From Pohlia nutans (taxonomy: Eukaryota > Streptophyta > Bryopsida > Bryales > Mniaceae), in the NCBI GenBank assembly GCA_022496805.1, contig CM040103.1, positions 886,001-950,000 of the forward strand: a stretch of DNA of 64,000 nucleotides, read 5' to 3'. The translations under genes and the position numbers were made by a program. A model generated the notes under the pieces. The model was not told where the DNA came from. It worked only from the letters and a program-made list of their open reading frames with translations, and did not search any database. This document shows positions 10,601 through 22,400 of this stretch, piece by piece. Within the stretch, counting starts at the first letter, position 1; each line of letters opens with the position of its first letter.

Positions 10601-13600
10601 TCATCCGTACAGCCCTTCTTGCTCCCATACGTCCACCAAAAAATCCACCATTTCCTGTGACAAGCACCTCTCACTCAACCATTTCATTCATCGCCTTAAC
10701 CCTTTAGTGCCCAGCTGACCACATTATGGTCACTGCAACGTTCGAAATGCAAATAGCAGAGAATCCGTGAAGAATTGGAGCTTCAGTTTTGAAGTTCAGA
10801 TTATGCCACATACATTATACATCTTCCAGGAAAAGAAATTTTCAATTTGGAATTGTACAACTATCAAAATACCTATCAAGAATACGCGAAAATACTGCAA
10901 ATACTTGAAAATACATTAAATACTTACGAATACAACACATGTATTATGCAGTATTTCTTGTGTTTGGAAGTTTGTTATCTTTTTTTTCTTTTTTGTATTG
11001 TGTTCTCTTCTTCATCTTCCATTAGTGTGTGTAATCCGATCTTGACTAATGTACCCACTCCTGTCAATTTTCAACGTATAAATTTTTGCCTAAACCGTAT
11101 ATGGATAAGTCACTTTCACTTATAAAATTCACAATAATCATGTGTGAGTCTATTCTTGATATGAAAGATTGCAACGGAGAGGTATTGACATAGGGCATAG
11201 CTGAACTTCTTTACTTTCATTTTTAAAAATTTAACCCAAATTCTATTCAACTTTGAAGTCACACACCCCCCAAAATCTCATTTTTGAGCGTGCATTATAC
11301 AGTTCAAATACATACTATAATCTTCCAATCCCACCATTGAATGATTCTCAAATTTTAATAAAATGTGTGCTCTCCAGTTGAGAATAGAATTGTACGGCTA
11401 CTTTCTAATTTAATCCATTCTATTTCTAGTAATCTCAATCACAATGGAAAAAAGTAATGAAATCCAGAGGTCCCAGCTACAGTACCCTGGGCACTAAAGG
11501 GTTAACCCCTAAACGTCCCAGCGTGCAGAAAGCCTATTAACAGATTGGAAAGCCTGATTTAAAGCCTTGTAACTTTCTCATACGATATTGGATGATTTTC
11601 ATCCAAGTCACCTTTGAAAGCCTATTAAATTCTCTACCAATTACAATAAATCTCTTGTGATGGGGAATTATTGATAATATTGGAGAGGCCTCCAACTACA
11701 AGTATGTCAAATTTATTGGGTAGATTTTATGCTTGCAATGGTCTTCTCATGTACATCTCATGTACAACTAAGCCATGCTAATATCTACTTTTGACACTAG
11801 AATCTACTTCTGTTTAAAGGGTTGGTACGTTTAGGGGTTAAAAATCGAACAGATTCCCCAAATTCAAACTGCGTAAGGACATACCATTCTTTAGTAGTGG
11901 AATAGCACCTATTGCAAACAGTGCCAACGAAAACATATATTACGAGCACAAATCAGAACCAGATTAAAGCTCTCACATACTCAATGGCTCATTGGCTTGA
12001 GGAATTCTCCATTGTTCAAAACAAGAGAGTTATCCTTAAACTCTAAAAGTTATGCATAAATTCTTCCTTCATGTTGTTTTCATATCAATACATGTTCAAA
12101 GGCGTTGAAACTTTGATGGGTGAAATCTTGAAATCAAAGTGGGTTCAAAACTTTTTGCCTTACAGGAGTGTCAGGGGATTCAGAGAGGGTGCTCAAACAA
12201 GAGTTCTCTAGAATGTTATGGAATCTGAGCATCGTCAAAGGGTGAGCCGAAGAGAAGGTCATGGTGGGACGTACAGGTAGAGGCACAGGCTCTGTAAAGG
12301 GACGGCTTGTGCCAAGTAGCTCCTCGTAAGTTGCGCTCCATCTGTGGTTCAGTAGTCACCACATTTTTTAAGCCTATCCATTCACAAAACTTCAAAACCT
12401 TGGCATGAAGACTGAACTGTACTGAGAATTAAGAGTTTCTGACAAATTTCAGATTACATAGTCAGACATTTATGCAGTTAGAAGGTTTCTTCGGACAAGG
12501 TAAATTCACTATAATTTATGCTCAACCTGCTTAACCCTTAAATGACATATGCTTTCCTGATACCACACCCAAAATCTCTTTTAAATTCCATTTTAAGCAT
12601 GATTCTGTTTTTAATTCGCTTTTGCTCTATTCTAAAGAAGTATAGATCTCTCTAAGGTGCTTGATTTGGCATTTTAAAAACCCCATTTGGTACAATGGAG
12701 TAAAGTTATGAGCAAGATTCTCCCAAAATATAACCAAGCCCGTGGGGCTTGCATTCTCGTTTAAGGGTTAAGGACAACACATCCGATTGCTAGCATTTAA
12801 TTTTAAAAATAATGGTTGAGAAGGATGAGTGAGGTACAGGCCAGCATCGAAGATCATACCTGATAACAGGCTCTCGCCGTTGTCGCGGTTGGGGCTTGGG
12901 CTTGCCGACCCACTCTTGTCGTTGTTTGTGCCATTTAGCTAATGCTGTTGTGACCCACCCGTTCAGGAGCATTCACACCAACCCTTGCATGTATTAACAG
13001 ATTTCCATCACAGGATAGACAAGCATCGAACTATAAAGCATCACAGAGGGCACTAGACACTAAAAACCATTTAAAAATAAACAAAACTTTGCAGATTTGG
13101 TCCCTCAGCTTCCAAGTAGTTGACCATCCATGTGTCAAAAACTCACACTTAGCAAAGATTCGAGTCTATGTATTTCATATGTCATCGTGATAATAATTGA
13201 TAGGGAACTAAGAGTCTTGGGAGCTAATAAAATGGCAATGGGAATTTTTTCTATGGAACATGTATGAAATGACTTTGCAACACTTGAAAAAGAATGTGGA
13301 TAACAGATGTGAAAGGTTGTCACTCAACAGGCCTTGCTAGTGAAACGAAGAGACGAGGGCAAAGAGCAATACCATGGTTTTCAAAAGAGAGCTTGTCATT
13401 GTTATGACGGTCAGCAGAGCCAGAATTATTCTGGCAATCGTTTAAAGATCTTGAAAAATTCCGAAGTGCTTGGGAATTGAGAACAGAACGATTGTCGCCC
13501 ATCTCATGGGAACTGGACATCCACCAGTCTCGAGAAGAGCGAGCAGATTGGCCCCGGAGCCGGCGGTTGGACCTTCTCTTGAAGGGTCTGTTTGCCTGCT

Positions 13601-13650
13601 CTGGCAAAGCTGCGGCAGGAGGAGGCCGCACATACCCTCCTAAACAACCA
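10601..13650 (-). CDS. DUF4050 family protein (N-terminus unresolved)
   Basis: Four minus-strand exons join with matching phases: 13373-13650, 12860-12944, 12275-12341 and 10601-10654 (stop at 10601-10603). Together they give about 161 residues. Exon 1 encodes GCLGGYVRPPP, a basic stretch and SSRDWWMSSSHEMGDNRSV; exons 1-2 join to FENHALAKWHKQRQEWVG; exons 2-3 join to REPVIRWSATYEELLG; exon 4 encodes EMVDFLVDVWEQEGLYG. These are the hallmarks of the plant DUF4050 family, whose members end with this short acidic motif; their biochemical role is not known to me. The exon with the start codon was not identified; a GC-rich stretch at about 16280-16530 on the minus strand could be an untranslated first exon. 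The last intron (10655-12274) holds two TTAA elements and the one before it holds a third. Confidence 0.85.
10700..11501. mobile_element. TTAA-flanked (piggyBac-like) MITE, family A copy 1
   Basis: 802 bp with inverted ends CCCTTTAGTGCCCAGCT and AGCT..CTGGGCACTAAAGGG, flanked by TTAA at 10696-10699 and 11502-11505. A copy of 804 bp lies at 17730-18533 and a diverged one at 23552-24264. TTAA target sites and ends starting with CCC are the signature of the piggyBac superfamily. No transposase frame is present, so it is non-autonomous. It sits about 45 bp upstream (in transcript sense) of the last DUF4050 exon. Confidence 0.85.
11506..11837. mobile_element. TTAA-flanked MITE, family B copy 1, abutting family A
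   Basis: 332 bp with ends CCCCTAAACGTCCC and GGTACGTTTAGGGG, flanked by TTAA at 11502-11505 (shared with the neighbouring element) and 11838-11841. A related 322-bp copy is at 44597-44918. The shared TTAA means one element inserted exactly into the target site of the other. Confidence 0.85.
12535..12767. mobile_element. TTAA-flanked MITE, family E
   Basis: 233 bp with ends CCCTTAAATGA and TCGTTTAAGGG, flanked by TTAA at 12531-12534 and 12768-12771. It lies in the intron between the second and third DUF4050 exons described here. No other copy was found in the window. Confidence 0.75.
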
Positions 13651-13704
13651 CTGATGCTAACCCACGCTTATCAGATCATCATGTTTCACAATACTAACAA
13701 AATA

Positions 13705-14076
13705 CCGTACTCTACCCCCAGGTTAGGCCAAAAAAAAGTAATTATTTTACCCCATATTCTATGAAGATCAGAAATTACCTGAGGTTTGTGCCTAGAATCT
13801 CACAAACTACAATGCTTAGAATCTCAAAAATTACACCATAAATGTGACGAAGTAAGGACAATTAGGGTGTTCAGTAAGATTCAAGATTTTCCCCCAAACC
13901 GTTGTAAGAGGCAACGGAAAAATGTTTTGCAAGAGTTTTTTTTGCAGCAATGCCTAAAACTTTTGAAATTACTCATAAAGAATGCTGACTTTTTTTTTTT
14001 TAATTCCTACATATCTGTTCAAAAATTCCAGACACGATAAACTAATTATTAGGTACTTTTTTGCCCATTCTAGAGG
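13705..14076. mobile_element. TA-flanked MITE, CCGTA-end family, long form copy 1
   Basis: It starts CCGTACTCTACCCCCAGG after TA (13703-13704) and ends in a decayed complement followed by TA. The interior (AAGGACAATTAGGGTGTT, GTAAGATTCAAGATTT) recurs at about 48355-48626, where the right end CTGGGGTAGACTACGG is better preserved. Confidence 0.65.
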
Positions 14077-14079
14077 TAT

Positions 14080-14846
14080 CACCAAAGTTACCAATCAAAC
14101 CATTCAGCTTCCTACTCATTGCGTTCTTTGAAGAAAGCTTTGCAAATAATTGGGTCCTTGTGTTCCATTCCGTTCTCTCAAGTAGTTGCTCATTCATGTG
14201 TCTAAAAGGCTTCCACTTATCAAGATTTCGAGTCTACACCGCATGGCACATCTTCGAAGCAGGTTTTCCAATAGTCTATATTGAGAACTAGGAGGCTTGT
14301 GGCGCAAACTTGGGAGACACTCTTTGTATCTTTTGGGTATCACGTGCAAGAAAAGGGTTTTTAAAAGTACCCTAAAAAATGAAAGTAATTCTCACTATAA
14401 TTAGTAATATTTCAAGAATATTACTATTTTTATTCTTGTAATCAATTTTGAGCATCCTGTATTAATGAATTCAGTTATAAAAATTACCTTCAAAGATTTA
14501 TTTGAACCCTATTCTTTTTTGCACATTCTTACGTAATACTTGGAAGTGACCTCCCCAAGGGCGCAAATGATTGTGGATTTTCTTCCAATGCACTCAACAA
14601 ATTCTGCATAAAATTCTTGAACCGAACCTAGAGTTTGGCTACCTTCCAGAGTGGTCCTGTCTGTAGCTAGAACATTCCTTCTACAGTAAGTAGGATTGGA
14701 CACCTTTAAATTCAAATTTTAATGCTCTCCTCTCAGGCTCTTCTGCCACACAGCACATGACTCAACAATGAAAATCTTTGGGACCTGGCATGGTGGGTTC
14801 AAGAATGTTACGTGGTCATTCCCTGCACATGCTAAACCGTAATTAT
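14080..14846. other. Spacer with a diverged internal duplication
   Basis: No gene is supported. Positions about 14170-14300 resemble 13110-13230 (shared patterns AAGTAGTTG, TTCATGTGTC, AGATTTCGAGTCTA), suggesting an old local duplication or two relics of one repeat. Confidence 0.4.
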
Positions 14847-15113
14847 CCCGGGGTGCACTCTACCTTACGTTTGAGAATCACGTGCGTTCATGACCCCATC
14901 TAGAACCCCTTGTATACAAGGGCTTATATGTCTAAACTACTTTTGTATACATATCTATTATGTTTAAAATATATGTTTAATGTAAGTATACGTCAATATT
15001 TCCAGCTCTAAATATGTTTGTTGTATGTATACGTAATACAGAAATGTTCAATTTAATACCCTTCTGTGCATTCACGTATACTCGTACATGTTCAGTACAG
15101 TGGACCCCCCGAG
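14847..15113. mobile_element. MITE, family D copy 3 (8-bp target duplication)
   Basis: 267 bp, inverted relative to the copy in the permease intron, flanked by the perfect 8-bp repeat GTAATTAT at 14839-14846 and 15114-15121. Ends CCCGGGGTGCACTCTAC and GTGGACCCCCCGAG match the family. Confidence 0.85.
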
Positions 15114-15601
15114 GTAATTATACTCTTCTTATAGGAACTAGAGAGGGATCCAAGTGAGGTGGAGGAAGAAACGCACCCCATACATGCGTTTGTCTTTTGC
15201 AGCTGAAGCACAGGAATCCAGTATATCCAACTGCAAAGCCGTAGATGTTGCATAAAATATCATATACTCTATTCAAACGCACGCATCATCAATTCAAGTA
15301 ATCCCTTTCTCCACCTGCCATTGAGATCACCCACCATTTCAAAACCTTGGGACTCACAAGCATTTGTCTAATCAGTGGAAAGTACAAGCTGCACACTACC
15401 AAAAAAAAAGATTGAAATTTACAGAAAACATGCATTGATCGTACAAGACTCAAATCTAAAGCACCATATTTAGAGGAATCAGTACACAAAGTGTCGCCAT
15501 CGATCCTACTAATCCACCACCATTTCAAACGTTCTTTCACTAAAACTAGGTCGGAGAGAGGAAGGACCAAAAAAAAAGAAAAAAGAAAAAAAAAGAAGGT
15601 A

Positions 15602-15843
15602 GTCCCTCTGTCCCACACAAAAAAACACGTGGTTCTTGGCATTTTCTTTGTTGTAATCTTAGTCCTATATTTTATGCTTCAAACGTGAACCCTGTCCACT
15701 TTCAAACGGGATGGACAATGAGAGTGATACAAAAACTACATACTACTATTAAAGATAAGCCATTTTTGAGTATTGAAAAAGCTTTAAAGTTAAAACATGC
15801 CAAAAATCATGGGTTTTTTTTAGTGGGACAGAGGGAGAGGGAG
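15602..15843. mobile_element. Stowaway-like element with TA flanks
   Basis: Begins GTCCCTCTGTCCCACACAAA after TA (15600-15601) and ends TTAGTGGGACAGAGGGAGAG plus GGAG before TA. CTCCCTCYGTCCC-type ends with TA duplications are the hallmark of plant Stowaway (Tc1/mariner) MITEs. The right end carries an extra GGGAG unit. Confidence 0.75.
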
Positions 15844-16279
15844 TACGAGTTTTCCAATTCATTACAGAATTGACGCATGAGATAACTTTGACACCAAAAA
15901 AAGAAACGAGTCATTTTATAAAATACTATGGTATTTTATAGCTTGATGAAGAAGTCATTGGTGTGCTACGTCACCTACACATGAACAGTTAACTTTAAAA
16001 ATAGAGCTCAAAACGTAGACACAATTCAGACACCACTGAAAAAACTTGCACGGATTCGTTGCAAAATTGTAAACTTCGAATTCCAAGACTTCAAATTCAA
16101 ATTACATATCTCAGTGTCCTTCAATTCAGGATACAAGAAGAAGACAGACCGGCCATAGCGGAATCACGCAAACCCAGCCACAATGAAAAAACCTGAAACC
16201 AGGGGACGCCAAATGCCGCAATCAAAACAGACCAAAGTAGAAACCAAAATGGAAAGATGGTAATCACACACAAACCTTG

Positions 16280-16530
16280 AGTGACTCTTTCGTTGCACAA
16301 CGGAATGGAGGACCCAAGTTTGTGACAGTCCAGCACGGGCGGACCAAGCTCCGAATGCGCCCCCGCAGCAGCTACGTTAGCAAGCAAAATGGCACAGCGA
16401 AGCCACAGGAGCGATTCAAATAGCGTGAATCGTGAGAGCGCCGGCAGTGAGGTGTGGGGGAACTTGCTTAGAACCGCTGGATATAGGCTTTTGCGCTGCG
16501 TTGGCGGAATGGGCACTGAGGTCAATTAAG
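16280..16530 (-). other. Possible untranslated first exon of the DUF4050 gene
   Basis: This stretch is clearly GC-richer than its flanks and on the minus strand ends at a donor-like AAG|GTTTGTG near 16275. It lies upstream of the DUF4050 exons in transcript sense. It encodes nothing I recognise, so a 5' UTR exon with promoter is the simplest reading. Confidence 0.35.
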
Positions 16531-17003
16531 GTAGAGGTGCCAGAAACCGTGCAAATTTCAAGTGTGCTTACTTAGGACAATGGTGGAAATAGTTTAGAAT
16601 TTTTTGATGGTCTGCAAAGTTAGTGCAAATCCATCCCCAAAAACACACATTTTTCGAGTAAGTCCATAATTTCTTGTGAATTTCTGAGTGTGGACTCATA
16701 GAGTGGCCATAAACCGTTCATAGGGTCCTGGTTTTCATGACAGGTTGGATTCTCAAAATAAAGCACTTCTGCACCAATCAGAAGCATTCAATTTTTCCAA
16801 GCATGCACGGAATTAATGCACTCTTGGACACTTTCTGGAACCAGGCTAGGTAAATTTATGGGAGTAGCCCTGAAGCCTACTGCACGGTTTTCTGACCCGC
16901 ACCGTTTTCTGCACCTCCACCTTAGACCTCCACAGGAGATCTTCGTTTCGATCCCCGGCGCCTCCCCCATCTCCCTCTCACTCTCCCTCTCAATTACGTA
17001 GTA

Positions 17004-17249
17004 CTCCCTCCGTCCCAAAGTTATTGCCATGTTTGAAAGTTATGTTTGAAAGTGCTTTTTTAGGTCGAAAAAATACTTCCTTGTGACTGATTTTATTTAG
17101 GTTGCAATGAACACATGCAATGTTCTTCAATCATTCTAGTGACATAATTTGGAACCTTTTTTAATCATGTTTCTTACAATATGACCTACTTAAAAAAGCA
17201 CTTTCAAACATGACTTTCAAACTTGACAATAACTTTGGGACGGAAGGAG
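17004..17249. mobile_element. Stowaway MITE, copy 1
   Basis: 246 bp with ends CTCCCTCCGTCCCAAAGTTA and complement, flanked by TA at 17002-17003 and 17250-17251. A 249-bp copy is at 35650-35898, sharing the interior text GAACATTGCATGTGTTGATT in inverted or direct form. The right TA also serves as the left TA of the next element. Confidence 0.9.
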
Positions 17250-17251
17250 TA

Positions 17252-17584
17252 CTGCCGCATTTGGAAGGCAGGGTCGGCAGTAAATAATTCCCCCAAACAA
17301 TGCCAAATATATTTATTTATTTATTAGGTATTTTGTCGAAATCAACAAAAATAAAAGTCAACAAAAAGTCAAAAAAATAACACTCAAAATTGGATGAAAA
17401 CATAACACTCAGCAAAAATCGTAAACAAAAAAATAAAATAAAACGTTTAGTGGGCGGAAGAAAATTAATTTTAGCTATTAATAGCCACTTTCTTAATAAT
17501 TACTTTTGAAAGTTCCGACCTCCATTGTTTGAACTTTTATTAATTATTCGAAATGAAAGTGCCGACCTTGCCTTTCACGTATGG
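17252..17584. mobile_element. TA-flanked MITE, TGGAAGGCAGGGTCGGC family, copy 1
   Basis: Inverted ends TTGGAAGGCAGGGTCGGCAG and GTGCCGACCTTGCCTTTCAC, flanked by TA (17250-17251, shared with the Stowaway element, and 17585-17586). A second copy lies at 45665-45934. Both are non-coding and AT-rich inside. Confidence 0.82.
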
Positions 17585-17729
17585 TAGAGAGCGGGCCGTA
17601 TGGGCAGATTCCGGCATTACCGCGAGGTCACATGTAAGCCCAGCGGGTAAGCTTGGCTAATGCAAAAATATGCCCCCTACGGCCCTCTCTCTCGCATTAA
17701 GATCGAGGGCCAAGGTTCTCTGATGTTAA

Positions 17730-18533
17730 CCCTTTAGTGCCTAGCTGACCACATTATGGTCACTACAACGTCCGAAATGCAAATAGCAGAGAATCCGTGA
17801 AGAATTGGAACTTCAGTTTTGAAGTTCAGATTTGCCCACATACATTACGCACCTTCCAGAAAAACAAAATTTTCAATTTGGAATTGTACAACTATCAAAA
17901 TACCTATCAACAGAACGCGAAAATACTGCAAATACTTGAAAATACAGTAAATACTTACAAGTACAACATATGTATTGTGTAGTATTTCCTCTGTTTGGAA
18001 GTTTGTTATCTTGTTTTATTTTTTTGGATTGTGTTCTCTTCTTCATCTTCCATTAGTGTGTGTAATCCGATCTTGACTAATGTACCCACTCCTGTCAATT
18101 TTCTACGTATAAAATTTTGTCCTAAACCGTACATGGAGAAGTCACTTTCACTTATAAATCTCACAATAATTATGTGTGAGTCTATTTTTGATATGAAAGA
18201 TTGCAACGGAGAGGTGTTGACATAGGGCATAGCTGAACTTCTTTGCTTTTATTTTTGAAAATTTACCTCAAATTCTATTTAACTTTGAAGTCACACACCC
18301 CCCAAAATCTCGTTTTTGAGCGTGCATTATACAGTTCAAATACATACTATAATCTTCCGATCCCACCATCGGATGATTCTCAAATTTTAATAAAATGTGT
18401 GCTCTCGAGTTGAGAATAGAATTGTACGGTTACTTTCTAATTTAACCCATTCTATTTTTGGTAGTCTCAACCACAGTGAAAAAATGTACTGAAATCCAGG
18501 GCTCTGAGCTACAGTACCCTAGGCACTAAAGGG
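17730..18533. mobile_element. TTAA-flanked (piggyBac-like) MITE, family A copy 2
   Basis: 804 bp with ends CCCTTTAGTGCCTAGCT and complement, flanked by TTAA at 17726-17729 and 18534-18537. It is highly similar along its whole length to 10700-11501, including interior stretches such as AATCCGTGAAGAATTGGA. No transposase frame. Confidence 0.88.
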
Positions 18534-18619
18534 TTAAGGTCAGAATTGGCAGTTACCTCGTGAGGCTGATTTTGCCATCAAATTGCTCCAAAAAATGGCA
18601 GAATACCCCGACCTTAATA

Positions 18620-18725
18620 TTAACGTCCAAAATTAAAATAGAAGCACCTTTTTTTCTTTTTTTCTCTTCTTTTTCTTTTATTTTTTCTTTTCAATTTTTT
18701 CATTATTAATATTTCTTTCTTTCTT
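18620..18725. repeat. Polypyrimidine low-complexity tract
   Basis: Long T/C-only run (TTTTTCTTTT-type) between the family A element and the next long-TIR element. Confidence 0.7.
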
Positions 18726-18955
18726 TACATAGACAAATAGTGAGAGAATTCCATTAGGTAGAGGCACTTTGAACGGTGAAGAATGTTGGTTTATAAAGAA
18801 TAAAAGCCATCGCAGTACTGGTAATATCCAAAACTATAATTATAGAAATCCAAGATAACAAAAAAGAAATTTTAATGAAATTTGCCTTGCAAAAAAGTGA
18901 TAAAATGAAAAGACAAACAAACCCAAAAAATTACACCATATTTCGAAACAAATAA

Positions 18956-19397
18956 AGGGCGGTTTACACTATGGACCAAGAGCCATGACCATGAAATATA
19001 AAAAATGAAATTTTAAATGACTTGGTCACTCTTTGTAGTGTAAAGTGGATTTAGACCGGGACAAGTTTAAGCTCATCATTCTCTCTTTTATCCTCCCCTT
19101 TTTCCTCCTTTCTCTTTCAATAATTGAACACTAGCCAATCAATGATTTTTGAGCCCCATGGTCTCCTAGATTATACTTGAGTCGAGGCATTTGCTTCGGC
19201 TCAACTATAATCAAGGAGACCATGAAAACATTATCCATTTGGGAAATTTTAGCATTTTTGGGGACCTCAAAGTTAGTGGTCATTCTCCTTTTTTCAAGGT
19301 AGTGTAAAGCCAAATGGGACCAAGAGCTCTTTTTGGGCCAATCACAGATTTTAGAATTCCATGGTCATGGCTCTTGGTCCATAGTGTAAACCGCCCC
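18956..19397. mobile_element. Long-TIR element with probable TAA duplication
   Basis: Inverted ends of more than 35 bases: GGGCGGTTTACACTATGGAC continuing through CAAGAGCCATGACCATG, and the complement at 19360-19396. Flanking TAA (18953-18955 and 19398-19400) suggests Harbinger-type insertion. The 442-bp interior also contains a self-complementary GGTCTCCT / AGGAGACC pair at 19160-19220. An unrelated-interior element with similar end grammar (ACACTATGGcC) lies at 41212-41939. Confidence 0.78.
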
Positions 19398-19400
19398 TAA

Positions 19401-22400
19401 GTATTTTAAAGTTTTTTGCTATTTAATGGGATTTTTTCTGAAAATGTCTGGAAAACTAATTAGTTTGACATGCTACTTGAAATTCCCATATTTCTTACAA
19501 GTGTATTTATTAAAACAAAAATTCAAGTGAAAATATGATTTAGTAGTAAATATAATACAGAAAGAGGTTTCATATCTACCATATCTAGGTAGCAATTATG
19601 GCACAAAATAATTATTAAAATAGGTGTCGAAAAATTAGTGGATTTTTTTTAATTCAAAGAATCTTCAAGAATATCAATTATTTTTAACAAGGGGCCGAAT
19701 TGTTTTTGGTAATTTAAACAGTTATTCAACAACCAAGTGCCGGAACTGTGCCCTAGTTACATTATATTATATCATTGGGAGGGTGTTCTTAGTTTATCTT
19801 CATATGAATCCTTTATAGAATGCAAGCCTTCATTTGATTTTTACTTAACTATTAAAATAAAAGTGAATTGTCATTTTCATTGCATATGCAATTTTGGTCA
19901 AAGTTTTTATTTCAAATATTGGACTTTGGAATAGTAAGTGTCAATAATAAATAGATCGATTCTCATGAAATATTTGAGATGTCGTGGTTCTCATTCATTG
20001 TGAAGTGTGAATGCTTAAAAATAAGGTGGCTATTACTATTGATGATAACATGGTTAGTATTAAAAGGATGAATGTTGTACCTGGGTATTAGAGTTAGCAG
20101 TTCTTGCCAGATATATATTTTTTAAATTCCCAAATGATGTGAACATTTTCTAAGATTCTCCTTTTCAAAATATAAAACATACTTTTTTGAAAAAACAATT
20201 TCTATAAAATTTGGTTTTTTGTTTTGCAAATTTTTTTTGCCAATGTTGAGAGTCAAGTATGGTAGACTTAACGTGCAAGAAATAAAGTATGAACAGTGGA
20301 ACTAGTTCAACTATTCAACATTTGGTTGTTTTCTTTCATCAAAATAAACGAACATATATTAATATTTTTAAGTGTTAATTTTTGACTTCTAAGTGTCCAT
20401 AGCTTTTTGGCGCTTGAAAACATCATTTTTTTTGAAGTGTTATAGGTCTAAATATATTGTAAGTGAGGTATAGTGATCTTATCCATACAATCTTGCAATA
20501 CATATGTTGTAAATGACATGATAGATTGCAAGATTGATGAGAATGTTTTAGTGTTGAAAAAGGATGTTGAAATTTCCTAGCAACACATTAAAGGTGAAAT
20601 TCAATTTCTTAACTTACTGAAATGAAAAAGCTTTCAACTATAAAGTGGTTCAAAATCGTCATATAAACACAATGGTATGTTTTTTTTTTCTAATAAACAT
20701 CTTTGATGTGTCCAAAAATGGCTTTGAGATGTGAAAACGTAGCCCAAAGAGTAACCCATTAAACCCAAAAAGCAAAAAGTGTTTAAAATTGACCTATTTA
20801 CTAAAATGATTCCCAAACATTATGACTTGCATTAACATGAAAATTATACCATGATAACTAAACTTGAAGTGGATTCTAATCCTACATTTTTTTTGAATAT
20901 TAAAAACAAACATTGAATGAAGAAGAAACAAACCCCAAAGTTGCAACTATCAAAATGCACTTTGGTGAACTAATTTTGAGACCCGTGCAGTAAAACGATT
21001 CCAAAAAATTCATCACATCTTAAATTGACTTGACAGTTTTACCACACAAACTAGACTAGTATACACATTTTCTAAGGTTTATTTTATTTTTATTGAAATC
21101 AAACACTTGATGTAAAAAATACAATTCTTCAAAAAAAGAAAAAAGAAAATCCCAATAACATCCAAAATATGGACGTCATAACGATTAGAGGTTAAGAATC
21201 AAAGTCTTTTAAAGGGCTTTTAAGAATATGAAGAAGTTTTGTAAGTCTCAATTATTTTTGTGATTTTTCAAATTTAATTCAAAGGTGGGAAAATGGACTC
21301 AATTTATAAAAATGTAATTTTTTTCAATTGGTATCTAAGAGAAAAAGTTTTGTTATCCTATGCAAAAACAATTGATTATGGATACAAAAAATTCTTGAAA
21401 CCTTAATTAGAAAAGTTAAAAATCTTCACTATGGATTATATTAATATATACATAGAATTTTTTTATTCATTCCAATTGGATTAATGATGTGAATTTTTTT
21501 ATTTTGGGAAATATGAGCTTTTTATTGAAAAAACAACTTACGGGTAAGATTTGTTTTGAAAATCAACTTCCACAATTTTCCAAAAAGAAAATTTCCATTA
21601 GGTTTCGATGGCTTCTTCCCGGGGAGGTCACTGTCGAAATTTTATTAAACCACCTGAGAAAAAATATAGGGTACATTTAATTCATTGGAGCAAAAATTTA
21701 TACAAATTTTAGAAATACCATAGCCTAGATGAAATGGCCTACACGGTATTATATCTAAAGTAGGGTAGGTGAAAAGTATAGGTAGTATTCAATTTTTATC
21801 AATAAATTAGGGTCTCAAATATTTAAAAGAACAAAGAATTTATGTGAGTTCTAATGAAAATCCTTGGATTGAATGAGAATCACTTCAATTGACTAAAAAT
21901 CGTCGAAGTTAGCCAATGGCTAGGAATGAACCACAAATGAAGGTTGAATTATTTGGCTTGATAGGAGAGTCCCCTCATGATGAATTCAAGCATTAGGTGA
22001 CCAATGAGACTCTCAAGGCTAGGGCGGGCTGGTAGTGCCGCATGCTTCCTCTCACAACATGCATTTCTCACTTAAACCTATCGTCGAACATTTTAGGCAC
22101 TAAGCACAGTCGTTATTCTTTGAAAGTTATGTTCATGTATTGTTTTCATTTAGTTATGTCCAATTAAATTCAATTTATGCTAAAATTCTAGGATTTTGAT
22201 GAATGGTCCAGTTTATAAATAAAATAGGGTCTATAAAATAACTTAATGGCGGAAATTATATTTACCTATAGGGTATTGAAAAATACGTCAAAGTACCATT
22301 TTATCTACTAATAGGGTGCAAATTATTTAAGAAATTTAGATAAATAGCCCACCTATAATTAACCCCCGACCGCACGTGGTTTACAAAAGTATGTAGTATG

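Noticed and set aside
16121..16525. 134-codon minus-strand frame
   Set aside because: No family resemblance; better read as an untranslated GC-rich first exon or promoter.
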